41,875 nt of DNA from Beroe ovata (GCA_946803715.1 CAMPET010000124.1:146298-188172); one strand, 5' to 3'. Shown: positions 20,511-38,901, counted from the first letter of the stretch. Numbers and translations: made by a program. Notes: generated from the letters alone by a model not told the origin.

Positions 20511-23500
20511 TCATGCACCTCGCGGAACCTTAGCTTTATTTTCATACAACTTCACATAAGCATCAAACTCTGCTATCGCCTCTGCGAAAAGCCCATTTAA
20601 ACTCTTCTCCTTTTCGTAGACCCTCTTCGCTTCTTCGTAAGCGACTCCCTCATCCTCCTTTTCCCATCCATCGTTGAGAGGTCTCCGGGCGAAAACAAGC
20701 AATGTCTCACGAAGTCCCTCCTCTGAATCATCTGCCTGGGAAAGTTTGCCCCGAACCTCGTGCTTAACTTCTTGGTCGAAGAAAATGACAGCTTCAAAGG
20801 GAGATGTCATGGTAAACTTCCCAAGTAGGTATTTCTCTCGTTCCGCTTCTTCTTTCTGAAGATGGGTAGATATAAGATGCTGAATACTGACACATACACT
20901 GAGACATAAATCACATTCGCAGGCTTTCTGAGCTCATACAACACAACTCACATCTGATTCCTCCTGGCTGATCTTTCTTCCACCAGCTATGCCATAAGGA
21001 CCACTCTCACACTTTACATCGAACAATCGCGATTCGGCACCGCCCTCTTTCAAGTTGTGACGACCATGTAGCATAACCATGGCAACTTCACAACCATCTT
21101 GGTGAATACCCTCAGGGGCTACCATGCCATGACGACGACCAGCAACATTGGATACCGTCTGAAATTGAATCACAGTATATCAATTTTAGTTTAACAGGTC
21201 TTGGAGATATTGCTATGAAAATTGGATGTATTATTCTATGTCAGTCACTGACATCGCTCCCCTGAATATCTTAATCCCTCCTCTTCCCTACCTACCGCCT
21301 GCACGAAGTCAGTGCCCACGAAGAACTGGTTTGTGTCTGCCATGCCGGGGTGGGGAGGTGCCTCACTGTCTACAATGGACATGATGAACTTCAGGATGGC
21401 GTTGTACACGGAGTTGAACAGCATCCAGTCAGCCACGGGCCGGTATGGTCGGTAGCTATAACAGGGGGAGAGTCATTGTTATTGTCATGGTAACAAGGCT
21501 GTACAGTTTTATTTGAGATTGGGGAGGAGTCACAGCTGCTTTCAGTCACGTGACAGCTGGATTATCATTGATTGTATCAATATTTTCATTGGTCAACTGC
21601 TGCCAAGTGCCACGTGACTGAAAATGTTTGTAACCCTTACCCAATAACACCGTTCTAGAGTTTAATCATGGTTTAGCAAACGTCATCGGGATATCGCCAC
21701 TTACTTGAGTCCCCCATTCCTGGCATTGAAAGCCTCGTCCACGTCAATTCTGACTGGCACCAGTGGGAGTATCTGTCTTGAGGCGTAAACATCCTCGATG
21801 GGTGCAGCATTGGACTCCTTCACGAAGAAGTTGTTTCTCGTGTTCGCATACTTGTGAGGATTTGCTGGGTCGAGTGCTTTAGCCGGATCAGAGTACACCT
21901 CTCCAAACGCTTTGAAATCCTCATCTTCAGCACCAAAACCTTTGAGCAGAGTGCGCATTTCATTCGCGCTGATGTGATAGAACTTGTTCTTTTGCATGCC
22001 ATCTTTGATCTTCTGCAGAACGTCTCCAGCCGGAGCGTCACCTGGAAATAACGATTCGGTTCAAATATTATGCAAGGGAAAATATCATGATCCGAGAAAA
22101 AAAAACAGGTTCATGTTCTGTTCTTACCGTTTGCAGTGTAGTTTTGGCATCTCAGTGTAGTTCTATCATCGACCATTGCTTCAGAGGGCCCTTGCAATGG
22201 CTGCTGCGAAAGATAACGGTCAATAAATAGCATAAGTTCGATTTGCTTGAAAAACCAGTTTTATAATTTTTACATCACAAATCGTTAAACGTCACAATTC
22301 GATTCGATTCTGTGCTCATTTACCAAACCTAAAACCGCGGTTCAGAAACTATAAAGACCAGGAACAAAAGAAAACAACACAACTATGCGAGATCGAGACA
22401 AAAATACAGTAATTAAAACCTGGGTCACGGAATTAGAGTTTTATTATAGATTGTGCAATGTGGCATGTGCATCGAGTCATAAATCTTGTGACATTGGGCT
22501 CCGGTCCAGTGCCAAGACAAACTAGAGGATGATTGCCCTTTTCTTACCGGTGTAGAAATCACGTTTCGGCAATACAATAAAGCCTAATAAATAGCATAAC
22601 TCCATTATGCAAGAGAATTGACTCGATATTATCATATTGCATTGAGACGTACGGATGTGAGTTGATTTTCCTGTTAATCTTGTGACTTTCATCTAGAATG
22701 AACAGGAAAACCTGCTTTGAGTACAATTTTGCATAAAAATTATCAGAGTTTCGACAAAACGCTGAATTAATAATGTCTACTCTTGCGGCAAAATCCTCAA
22801 AAAATGCTTTCTAATTCGGAACTGACATTCTTAGCTGAAAGGACTTGGACAAAATGAAATCAAAACCGAAAGGAACAACAACACAACGACGAGTTTTAAT
22901 AACACCACCAGGAATGATAATCCAATTCGTGCTCATAAAACAAACATCACATGAGTTGTTGGGGGGACAAATAAATCCCTGAATAATTATCATAGTGGAA
23001 AATCCTTGCGGAATATAGATATGAAATATGACCCATGACCCAAGAGCTGCTGCCAAGTGCCGGACCAGCAAAAGTCACGACGACACAGAGGAGAAATGAC
23101 TTATCATTCCTCCCTAGTCATATATTTTCTGTGAGAAAAACAAGAGACGGTTCTCGGCTATTCTAGCGTTATCAACACCTCGCTTGTTTTAAAACGAAAA
23201 TTCTAATCATACGGAATTCCGACATGCTTAATAACCATCCTATCCCACCAAAGTTTTAAACTTGATGCTTGGAACTTGGGCTCTTAGCATGCAGGAAGTG
23301 GACAAATTTGAATGAGATTCCAGACTTACTTCTTTTCAGTTTTATGAAATTACAGGTGACTAATGCAGCAAATGTAGCTGCACCACAAAAAACAATTACT
23401 ATCTTCACAACCAATCGATAATCACTCGATAGATTATATTATAGTAGCAGAGCTTATTATTAACAGCTTGTTGGAATTGCAAACAAGCATCGCGCATTCA

Positions 23501-23538
23501 CTTACCGATATAATCTCACGTGTACTGTAACTGCTCAT
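20511..23538 (-). CDS. 2-oxoglutarate/Fe(II)-dependent dioxygenase (PF10014-like)
   Basis: Six exons join in frame: 23506-23538, 22128-22203, 21705-22041, 21296-21455, 20952-21158 and 20511-20855, about 385 residues. The C-terminal half carries a complete 2OG-Fe oxygenase site. APEGIHQDG supplies the HxD pair (His221, Asp223), FFDQEVKHEV the distal histidine (His303), and LRETLLVF an arginine (Arg320) suited to bind 2-oxoglutarate. The spacing and the GIHxDG and LHGRHNLKEGGAESRLFD motifs resemble the family of bacterial L-isoleucine dioxygenase rather than prolyl hydroxylases or AlkB. A conserved N-terminal helical region includes FYHISANEMRTLLKGFGA. The last about 45 residues form a charged helix. 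The substrate is unknown; free amino acids are the precedent in bacteria. The 11-codon first exon is the weakest part, chosen because it gives an ATG, a GTAAGT donor and matching phase. I saw nothing in the long intron 22204-23505. Confidence 0.85.
21540..21624. repeat. Short inverted repeat with CACGTG ends
   Basis: tttcagtcacgtg at 21540 is mirrored by cacgtgactgaaaa ending at 21624, with about 57 bases between. It lies in an intron of the dioxygenase gene and may be a small foldback element. No target duplication was seen. Confidence 0.5.
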
Positions 23539-24455
23539 TCTCCGGGTCCCAAGTTCACCAGAATCAGCTGTTTCTGAACTGATCATTGTTCATGACAGAG
23601 CTCCCAAGTTCCGACAATGCCATGATCCGTTTCGCAGCCATACCATCATTCTGCATTCGTTCCATCCTATTGTAGTAGAAAGGGGTTAAATCATCAAGTT
23701 ATTCTAGAAAATTAGTGAATCTAACATAAATTCCATTCTGAGACGAATTATATTTTCGCTTTGGAGAATGAAGGTGAAAAGTAAGAAATAAATACCGTGT
23801 GTTGGAATGGGCTCAAATTAATCATTTTATAGTAACGTGGCGAATTTAGATCCCCATTTTGAATCCATATTGTAGCAAATATAGGTACACACGTATTGTA
23901 ATGTGAAGCTTCTGCCGAAAACTGAAAACATGAAGTTATGAAATAAATCTATTGGAGAAAACAACTTTTCCCGAAACCACATTGTTGTAGATGATCGATA
24001 TTCTTCAAGTTTCAATGTTCCTCCATCCGAAACATCGACTTAATGAATTATGTTCAAAAATGATTGAAGAGCCGACTAAATCGCTTCAAAGTTGATGCGT
24101 TAAGTGTATAAACAATGAAGGAAGATAGAGATTGCTGAATTGGATCAGGTAAATTGATTGTTCAATCACATATTATCATAACGTGTTATTATAGACTACA
24201 GAAAGAGGTGGACGTGGACATATTAAATACCACACACACACACAAATATCTCCCACACCAGTGTGTTACGCTTGTGGAATACGTGATGAATCACGCGCTT
24301 GCGTGACATGTCACGCACTTGCGTGGCGTCTAACGCGTTCCTAAAGTCACGTGTCAGTATGTAACATGTAATAATACACACAGCAGACACGCGAGTTCTA
24401 TGTATATATTTGTATATATGTAGAGAGAGAGAACTAGAGAGAGGTGGTAGTGACA
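23539..24455. other. Intergenic region between PP2A and the dioxygenase
   Basis: AT-rich with no exon recognised. It contains a short CA run near 24229-24245 and a twofold repeat of a TCACGCnCTTGCGTG word around 24291-24327, just beyond the PP2A stop in its 3' flank. Confidence 0.4.
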
Positions 24456-30535
<6,080 letters not shown>

Positions 30536-30810
30536 ACTCCCACTACTACCTTTGGGCTTTGGGGATGAGCAGTTATTCAAACAACACACATCAGCAGTTC
30601 CGATCCTAATTATGAAAAAGCTAGGGCAAATATAATGAATTCTAAAGTGAAAAATGACAGTCTGGTTGGTTTCATATTCTGAAATTCAACAAAGTCATCA
30701 AAATAGATCAATCTTGTGATCCATCATCTTTCTCAGTCGGAAAGTTCTCACAGTAAATCCTGTATCCGTTCAAGTTTGCCAAACGCTATCAAGCGTACTG
30801 GCATATGATA

Positions 30811-31708
30811 TCAGTCAAATTCCTTGAGCATTTTCGCGTCCAAGTGACTATTTAAGATCTTCACATTTCGTTTTCTTTTTGTAGGCTTCTTCTTCGCGTT
30901 TGCCTTCTTCTTACCATCATATCCTTCCATTGTCTTAATTCCAACGCGTTTAAGATAATTTTCAATGTCCTGGTCGCTTATTTCCTTGACGCTAATAGTG
31001 TTCCAGAGTTCTTTGAAGTCGTTGTTAACGTTGCACTCCACGCTAGTATCACGATAGTACAAAACACGCTGTTTGTCTGATCTTGTTACCGTTTTCAACT
31101 GAAGTTACAGAAATGTTGTAGTTCATAAGCTTGGAAAGCCAAATAACAATAGCACAGGGAGCAAAAACACTTCAAGGTTGATATATGGATGAAAGAAGAC
31201 TCACCAATTCTCCAGTTGTGAGCTCTTCAAGAATTTCGTCTGGTTTCAGAAGACATTCTCTCACATCTCCTTCGAGGAGACCTCCCATCCCATTATCATA
31301 GTGTTCTCTCAACACATTCAACAAATCATCTTTATTATGGATTGGATAGACAGGCTTAAATGAAAACTTTTCCTTCTCTCGGTCATATGCCACCTTGGGA
31401 TTATCTTTCAGTGCACCAAGAAGCCAAGCTTTCTCATGGGGATCTAAATCAAGTCCAATCATCTTAATCAGTTCATCAATAGCTATTGGTTTCCTTTCTT
31501 TCTGATATCGTCTTCTGAGCCTATCAACACACAACTTCAGCCATTTGAAAGTGTTTGGATTATTGGCCACTGTCTTGGTATCAGGCTTGAAACGTTTCTT
31601 TGATGGTTCATTAGCTTGAGGTGATGAATGCTTACTCTGTTTGGGTGCTGTTGCAGATGATGCTTGTTTTTTGAATGCTGCATGTTGCTGTAATAAATTA
31701 GTGTTCAT
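30811..31708 (-). CDS. GTF2E2: Transcription initiation factor IIE subunit beta
   Basis: Beta subunit of TFIIE, which recruits and regulates TFIIH at RNA polymerase II promoters. Two exons, 31205-31708 and 30811-31098, join in frame to give 263 residues (human 291). A Ser/Lys/Pro-rich N-terminal linker precedes two winged-helix units. Family landmarks are FKWLKLCVDRLRRRY, LTLDEI-like IAIDELIKMIGLDL, NPKVAYDREKEKFSFKPVY and HYDNGMGGLLEGDVRECL. After the splice, LYYRDTSVECNVNNDFKELW, IENYLKRVGIKTMEG and a basic KKKPTKRKRNVKILNSHLDA tail align with the human C-terminus. The acceptor-like TTCTTGCCAG ends only four bases before the ATG, so a 5' UTR intron may precede it. The PP2A start is about 275 bp downstream on the same strand. 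Confidence 0.93.
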
Positions 31709-32006
31709 TCTACTGGCAAGAAGTTATGATATCAATGGTTGGATGCTGATGATATCAATTGCAAAATGTAAAAGATAAGTCTTCATAAAAGGAGTCAAAT
31801 TAACTTCACTGATACCTGAAACATGAAGCAGTACAAAGGCCACCAAGTTAAGCTACCATACAAACACATTCACATAACAAAAACAGAAAGGGTCACTTAA
31901 AAATAATTAACTCTTATCTTGGAAATTTCCAAATTGGATATTCATAATAAATTCTATCCATTATGGATAAAACATGTTTACTGGTGTATAATGTGTAATT
32001 GTATGC

Positions 32007-32807
32007 CTAATACATAATGGCATTCATACCTTTTCGCAAAAACTGACCATTATGCTTTTTAGTGCATGTGCTAAGTATTTGAATCATGTCAACAACACTT
32101 TCATCAGTACTTAGAGGGGCTTGAGGTCCGCCCAGTGATGTTTTGGCCCACCCAGGATGGACAGATATTGTTATTATGTTATCCTTAATCAGGTCAACAG
32201 CAGTACACTTTGTTAACATGTTCAAGCCAGATTTACTCACTTTGTATGCAGTGTAAAGATAGTTTCTATTAGTTCCTTTGATACTCCCCAGTTCTGCTGA
32301 AATATTACAAATTCCTGCTCTAGAAAAAGAAATGGGAAGATCTGATTGTGCACTGGCCCCTTGTTTCAATAGTGCCTGGAAATTCTTAGTCACTGAATGA
32401 ACTCCTATGAGGTTAATCTCTAAACTTTCTCTTAGTTCATCAACCGAACAACCTTCAACTCCCTTCCCATGTCTCATCACAGCAGCATTATTGACAAGTA
32501 AGTTAAGTCCATCATCTTTAACTATCTTAGACACCACTGATGAAGCTTCTTTTACTTGAGATTCATTAGTGACATCCAACTCTATGTGGTGCACATCTTC
32601 AAGCAACTGCTCAAGGTCAGGGCTCATGGTCCGAGAACATGCTATGACTTTTGTGGTCTTGCTTGAGTTACCAATCAAGGATTTATTGGCATTAACGAAA
32701 TACTTAACAAATGCCAAACCAATTCCTCTGTTAGCACCAGTGACTAGTACGGATTGTGGAGAAAAACTATGTAACATGTTTATCTGAGGTGGTGAATTGC
32801 AGCACAT
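32007..32807 (-). CDS. Short-chain dehydrogenase/reductase, C-factor-like
   Basis: Classical SDR oxidoreductase in one exon. The first ATG of the frame is at 32807 (MCCNSPPQINMLHSFSP, about 266 residues); the methionine ten codons on is an alternative start that fits the usual family N-terminus better. Rossmann and catalytic motifs are all present: VLVTGANRGIGLAFV (TGxxxGxG, NAD(P) binding), LLVNNAAV (NNAG type), the catalytic serine region ICNISAELGSI, YKVSKSGLNML (YxxxK) and HPGWAKTSLGGPQAP. The last motif and the overall layout resemble the C-factor (csgA-like) group of SDRs common in marine invertebrates. The substrate cannot be predicted. TFIIE-beta starts about 300 bp downstream in the same direction, and the cadherin is divergent about 1.3 kb away. 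Confidence 0.9.
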   Translation of the reverse strand: MCCNSPPQINMLHSFSPQSVLVTGANRGIGLAFVKYFVNANKSLIGNSSKTTKVIACSRTMSPDLEQLLEDVHHIELDVTNESQVKEASSVVSKIVKDDGLNLLVNNAAVMRHGKGVEGCSVDELRESLEINLIGVHSVTKNFQALLKQGASAQSDLPISFSRAGICNISAELGSIKGTNRNYLYTAYKVSKSGLNMLTKCTAVDLIKDNIITISVHPGWAKTSLGGPQAPLSTDESVVDMIQILSTCTKKHNGQFLRKGMNAIMY

Positions 32808-33138
32808 TTTATACTCAAAAGTAAGCAAATGGACATGAAGAATAGAAACCTACATCCCAGTGCATAAATTTGACAATGGTAATCAAGATACAGCAAGATC
32901 AGACGACAGACAGTATCAATCAAATCGAATGCGAGTCAAAATAGAAAATTTTCAAAGGGTAGAAACCAACATGAAGGATAGATCCTTTGAGTTATTTGGA
33001 AGGTATAAACATATGATTGAGACAATGAGACATCATCATGAGTCTAATGAAAGATGGTCGGTAGTTATTTATTTATCAAAATCTAATAATTTGGCAGATG
33101 AAGGCGTGTGCACACGCTGCCAGCTGTGCGCCCCTATT

Positions 33139-33233
33139 TTGTAGGATTTTACCCTACCGTCGGTGCGCGCGATTTTCAATCCGCCAGGGATAAAATCCGA
33201 TCCCGCCAGCAAGGGTAGGGTGAAATCCTACAA
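33139..33233. mobile_element. TIR element (MITE) with 9-bp target duplication, copy 2
   Basis: Near-perfect 20-base terminal inverted repeats: ttgtaggattttaccctacc at the left, and its complement with one mismatch at the right. The whole element is 95 bases. GCCCCTATT is present on both sides (33130-33138 and 33234-33242), 8 or 9 bp depending on how the ends are placed. It is non-coding and the same family as 24900-25001. Confidence 0.8.
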
Positions 33234-33351
33234 GCCCCTATTCTACTCAGTCATCAATGAGTCAGTGAACTAAAAAGTAAAAAGTCGTAAACCAAGCCAC
33301 GCGCGCGGCGCATAAGTGCACAAATGCAGTTTAATTTGGGTCACGCTTCTC

Positions 33352-33443
33352 GGATGTTATGTGTCCACTGTTTCTTAATTCGCGCGGCGCGCACGCCGCG
33401 GGCCGCGCGCATGAAACATAAACAGTATAGACAGATAACATCC
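33352..33443. mobile_element. GC-rich hairpin MITE, second copy
   Basis: Left arm ggatgttatgtgtccactgt and right arm ending gacagataacatcc match the ends of the 20031-20166 element, with a GC-rich centre of alternating GCGC. It is shorter and more diverged. No clear target duplication was seen. Confidence 0.65.
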
Positions 33444-33493
33444 AGCTATTGATGATAAATAAAATGTCGTTCGATGATAGACCTTGGGCCCTG

Positions 33494-33540
33494 TCGAGAA
33501 TTTCGTTTTGCGCGCGCGGCGCAAATTTTTATTCTCAGAC
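33494..33540. repeat. Short dispersed GC-rich repeat, copy 2
   Basis: tcgagaatttcgttttgcgc followed by a GC run and an attctcagac end. Homologous to 19873-19913 in the same direction, but here it lies downstream of the hairpin element instead of upstream. Confidence 0.6.
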
Positions 33541-33614
33541 TGTTCTCATGATGCATGCGTGGTCTTATTTAAATGACGCGTGCAGTGCTGCGCGGAGATT
33601 CTAAGGGGATTTAT

Positions 33615-33662
33615 ATCATGTCTGGCGCTTATCATGTCTGGCGCTTATCATGTCTGCCGCTT
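33615..33662. repeat. Tandem repeat, 3 x 16 bp
   Basis: Three consecutive copies of atcatgtctggcgctt, the third with one substitution, followed by a decayed fourth. Confidence 0.9.
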
Positions 33663-34105
33663 ATCTATTTGTCTGGCGATGCTGACCGCTGACACAAGCC
33701 GCTTCGCAAGTCAAAACAATCAAGATCAAAAAATTACCACACTGCAGACGCGACTTGCCGATGCACCCTCTGAAAACAAAATTTTTAAACCACAATTGTG
33801 TCATAGTCAGTTTGCCATTGCCGTCAATGATTTTTTCGCTCAGTCTTGGAAAATTCCTAATGTCTAATGGCTATATGCACAACGCATATGTTTATTTGTT
33901 AAAGAGCTCTGGCAAGTTGAGAATACATATCATTTCATGCAAGATTGAGGATACAGCACTTTTTATGGGATCACAAACTTGATTTTACCTTACCTTTTGG
34001 AATTTTAGGTATAAAATAAGTTTCTATGAATGTTTCAGTGAGAGTAAGTTGATATTTTATTTGTGATCATTTGGGCAGGATGACTGATTATCGATCTCAG
34101 GTCTG

Positions 34106-37100
34106 ATGTCAAATAAGGATGCAATTTTGCCCTTGTTTTCTCTGCTATGTCTCTGTTATGGAGTTGATAAATTCAGCTTCACTGTAGCTGAGAATGCAAA
34201 TGATGGCACAGTGATAGGCTCCTTTTCAAGAGTTTCTTGTTTACAATATACTGTCACTGTGAGTGTATGATCCTTATAGCTTATTGCTTTTCAAAATCTC
34301 CACTCTTTACATAAGTCATGTTTTGATGAGCTTGATAAAATATCATTGAAAGAAAACATTTTCAGGGAGTAGAAAATTGCTGTATTGTAAAAGATGGCTC
34401 TTTGATAGTAAGCAATTCAAATCTGGACAGGGAAACTTTAAGCATATACACTGGAACGCTAACCTGCACATTGTCAGAAACTCCTTATATCAAATCCTAT
34501 GAAGTTGATGTTGTCATTGGTAAAAGAACTTGCATATATCTTTCTGATGACATCTTAATCAAAAGTCCATGTCTACATTTGAATCATTTCTTTCATAGTT
34601 CTCAGTTGCCATCATTTTCAGCTGATGAAAATGACAACAGTCCCGTCTTTTCTAATACTCAACAAACACTGACTCTCCCTGAGCAGACACAGGCTCCTTC
34701 ACAACCGTTTCCTCTTGTTGGAGCTGTGGACAGTGATTCTCAAACTAATAGGTACATATCACATGTATTAGTTTAAGCACCAACATCAGAGTTTCACATT
34801 CTGAAAGTGTTGTCTCATATCTTGTTACCATTACCCAATAATGAAATGCTTTCAGTGTATCTGGGTATGAACTTATGGATCACACTGATATATTTGAGCT
34901 GGTCACTGGGACCTGGACCGCTGGCAGACTTCCTCTGTCCATCATTCTCATAAAGGTTTACTACAATGCTCCATATTATGCATGAACTTAGTTTTTTTAA
35001 TGGAACACACCACCTTCTTCTTGATTTTGACGTATCATTTCTTCAGGAACTTGATTTTGAGAAGGATGACCGCACATATACGATGGAAATACGAGCTTAT
35101 GACGTAGATAATAATTCTGCTACAATGTTCTTAACCGTAACCATAACTGATATCAACGATAACAAGTAAGGGTTATTAAGTTCCTACTTGAAATTATTCC
35201 AAATATCATTTCGAGTTTATTGAACTGTATCAAGACTGTTCATTGTATATCTCTCTTTGTGTGTACTGTTTATACTGCACACTACATTTACCAAGCATGA
35301 CAAGCATTCTGTTTTATGTGAGAATCATACCGAGTTTACAATTGTTGTTGTGACACAGCTAAAGGAATGTGTCTGTCATTATTATGCTACTTACATATTT
35401 AGCAAGCAGCGCATACAGATGAAAGCGAAATCAGCGATCCTATCGATTGGGATCGAGGCACTTTTCACGCGAATTTAAACCATTTAAAACTCAGTTTTGA
35501 CCACGGTCAAAAAATCAAAATCAATGACTTTCCAATTTGGAAATAATGTCACTTATCAACAGAGACTACCGAAAACCATTCAAATAACTGATCATGCCGA
35601 TTGAGTTCCTCCACTGGTCAAATCACGCAGGGTGACTTGTATGAGCTGGTAAATCACGCCACCATGTCACAGTTCCCTTCCCTCTCAGACCCGTCTTCGA
35701 TCACACGTCGTACTCTGGATCAGTAAGGGAGGATGCTCGGACACAGAAAGTTGTAGTGGAGGTGAGGGCTAGTGACGGGGACGGGAGTTCACCGAACAAT
35801 GATATCACTTACTCGATCCTGGGGGGTGGGGCAGATCTTCCATTCGCTATACAGGTACAGTACACTCTGAGTATACACGAGTATTGTAGTGTATTCATAC
35901 AACATATACACTGAATATACACGAGTACATGAGTATTGTATTCATACAACAGTACACAACTGGTGGGGGAAGTATGTAGGCGGATTGCGGTTATGAGATA
36001 TGGATGAGATACAGCATTAAGTCGTTGCAAGTCCCATACAAGCATAATGCGGCCATATTCTGGCGTATTGTAGAATGTATATACATTGAAATGTTAGAAC
36101 CTCACCTCACTTCAAACTCGTATCAACTGCAGGCAAACGGTGACATAATAGTGACAAGGTCACTGGATCGCGAAACTAAAGCCACCTACACATTTCAAGT
36201 AAAGGTGGAAGATGCTGCTAGTCCGCCCCTCTCAAACACTGCAAATGTTATCATTGTTATCACTGATGTTAACGATAATGCGTGAGTCTTCGGACACAGA
36301 TTCTTTGTTTTTAGTCAACAAATTCTTATTGAAATTTCCTCTTTCACTTAAAATGTTTTCTTAAGCTTGAACTCATCACCACTATAATTATTACAATCAA
36401 ATTCGAGATATATGAATGGGAAGAATTACATATTATAATTTCTCAGGCCTGTCATCATATCTCCGAGCGACAGACAGACTGTCAAGTTATTGGAAAACCT
36501 GCCGGCTGACAGTTTAGTGACAGGTGTACAGATCAGTGATCTTGATGAGGGCGATAACTCACTGGTATGCGAGAGAAGTGTCACTTGGCTTCACAGATGC
36601 ATCACATTTATGAAACACCGTCTCCTTCAAGTTTCCGTATATGTTGTTCATATCTGTAATAACGTGACCCCCCACATTCAGTTGACGGTACAGCTAAAAG
36701 GTAGTGAGAGTGGCAGGTTCAAGTTTGTCTCGGTTCAAGGGGGTGTGGGGCAAATTCTCACTACTCAGCCTCTCGATAGAGAGGACATGAGCAGTTACCT
36801 TCTCATAATCAGGTTTGTTCAAACCTCGCTTGTTCTAATTCCAGTTGCCTCTGTTAGTGATTCCTGAGCTCCCAAGTCTTTCCTTATATTCTCTAACCCC
36901 ACAATATTGTTTCGTGAAATCTAAGACTCCAATATTTAAATCCTGGGATCTCAAATCAGAGTTTTCTCACAATCCTCATCCCCTTCTCTCTCGCTCTCCT
37001 CAGTGTGTCTGACAGCGGAGTTCCATCCCTATCAAACGAAGTCCAGTTCACTGTGATGGTTCTTGATGAGAACGACGAGACACCAGTTATCCAGAATTGT

Positions 37101-38867
37101 GACCAACCGATTGTGGTGGCGGAAAACTTTGTGAGTAACTACAGTAGTCTCTAGATTTTCGAATAATTGACTAATGACTCAAATAATTTAGATTCCCTCA
37201 CTCTACCCCCGCCCTTCACTCTGACCCTCACCTTCGGTCCTTAGTCCTAACCCTCACCCTCACCAAGGTCCTTACCCTGGCCTGTACTCTCACCCTCAAC
37301 CCTCAGTCCTCAATCCTCAGAATTCAGTCCTCAGTCCTCACCCTCAGTCGTCACGCAATATCTCCACAGGTTGGTGAAATAGGCACAGTGGTGGCTGTGG
37401 ACGATGATGCAGACGGGCCCTATTCACAGCTGTCATACACCGCGGATGACAGTGTTAACATTGGGATTGACGCCACATCTGGTGTGATTACTTTGAGGGT
37501 GGGTGGTTTTCTTGAAATGTATTTTGAGGCAGGCCACCGGAATATTCCAGTTTCCATTTTTGATGGCGAAACACACTCACGTGATGCTTTTAACATTGCT
37601 TTAGAGCTATAAATTAAGAAATTCTTTATGACGGTCAAAACCTTTACAAATTAAAAGTTGTTCACTTCATATCCATTATCCCTGCTGGCTGCTATATCGT
37701 AATGCGACCCTTGGATTATTTTGGGATTTTGGTAACTTCCCACTCAACTCCCACGCAAATGGTCCGGAATAAGATCTGACCACTTTGGGAAATTTACTCA
37801 ATTCTTGCTCTAATCTTGGTGGAAGCATAAAATATCAGAACAGAATTTACTGTGGGATGCACCAATTTGGATAGAAAAACCGAGCATTGTTTCAAAATCA
37901 CTACTCCTCTCTCACTAACCCGTTTTCTTCCTCGTCGCAGACTCCGTACGACTACGAAACAACGCCCACGTCCACTCTGACAGCTCGGGTTTCCGACTCT
38001 GGGTCCCCTCCCCTGTCTGCCGAGTGTCAGTTTAGTGTCACCGTGACGGATGTCAACGACAACCCTCCTACTCTCCAACCTGTCAACCCAGTTACAATTC
38101 CGGAAAATACTGCTATAGGTAGGTGTGGAGAACAGTTTTGTATTGTTATTGGCTGAAATGCAAGCATCGGGATAGGAGAATAGAGCTCTATTGCTAGGAT
38201 TGCTAATAATGAGAAATATATCCCGAATATGAAAAGTCATACCCCTCCGCTTCACTATGTTTTATGCGCTGCTGCTCGATTCATCGTGGTGACCACTTAG
38301 ACCCATCCCGCCTACTTAGCATGTAAGAGAAAGAACCCAATTTCAACTTTTCAACAACCTGTCAAACCCATTAACCAGCCCTTGACAAGCAGACTTCTGA
38401 ACATGAGCTTTGGATAAACGTAGTATGAAACTTGGAAGTTCTTTAAACCAATATAATTCTATAATTCATCTACGGTTACCCTCGGTTCTATCCTCACAAT
38501 TTCTGATCTACTGGACTATAATAAGTAGCGATTCTGGCCCGGTAGTGAGCCCGGTGTGACGTCTTGAAACTTTGTAATCGGTGGGGCGTGACAAATGGAT
38601 ACATTCTCCATTACTCCCGTATTTTAGGATATGTTATATGGTGTGTTCTATTGTATTCCATGAAGAAGAGCTTGTCAATCGTTCCACGGCATATAATGAC
38701 TAGGGATACTAAAAATAAGATGTGGTTGTCATGGCTACGATTCACTGCTCTCTCTACTGTTGTAGTAATCCAGTATATTACAGGGGGTGTCAGTAATGAC
38801 ACGCGGGCGTGCGCATCTGAATGTATGTGTATGTGTGTGTATGTGTGTGTGTGTGTGTGTGTGTTTN

Positions 38868-38901
<34 letters not shown>

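Larger units (their letters stand above)
32808..34105. other. Divergent intergenic region between the SDR and cadherin genes
   Basis: The promoters of both genes must lie here. It holds two foldback elements (33139-33233, 33352-33443), a repeat shared with the 19.9 kb region (33494-33540) and a threefold 16-bp tandem repeat (33615-33662). The open frame 33580-33867 runs through the tandem repeat and shows no domain. Confidence 0.6.

Noticed and set aside
32808-32828. Extension of the SDR frame seven codons upstream
   Set aside because: It begins at TTG, not ATG, and the added residues are not part of the SDR fold.
33580-33867. 95-residue plus-strand frame before the cadherin
   Set aside because: It spans a 16-bp tandem repeat; no domain, and no signal of its own.
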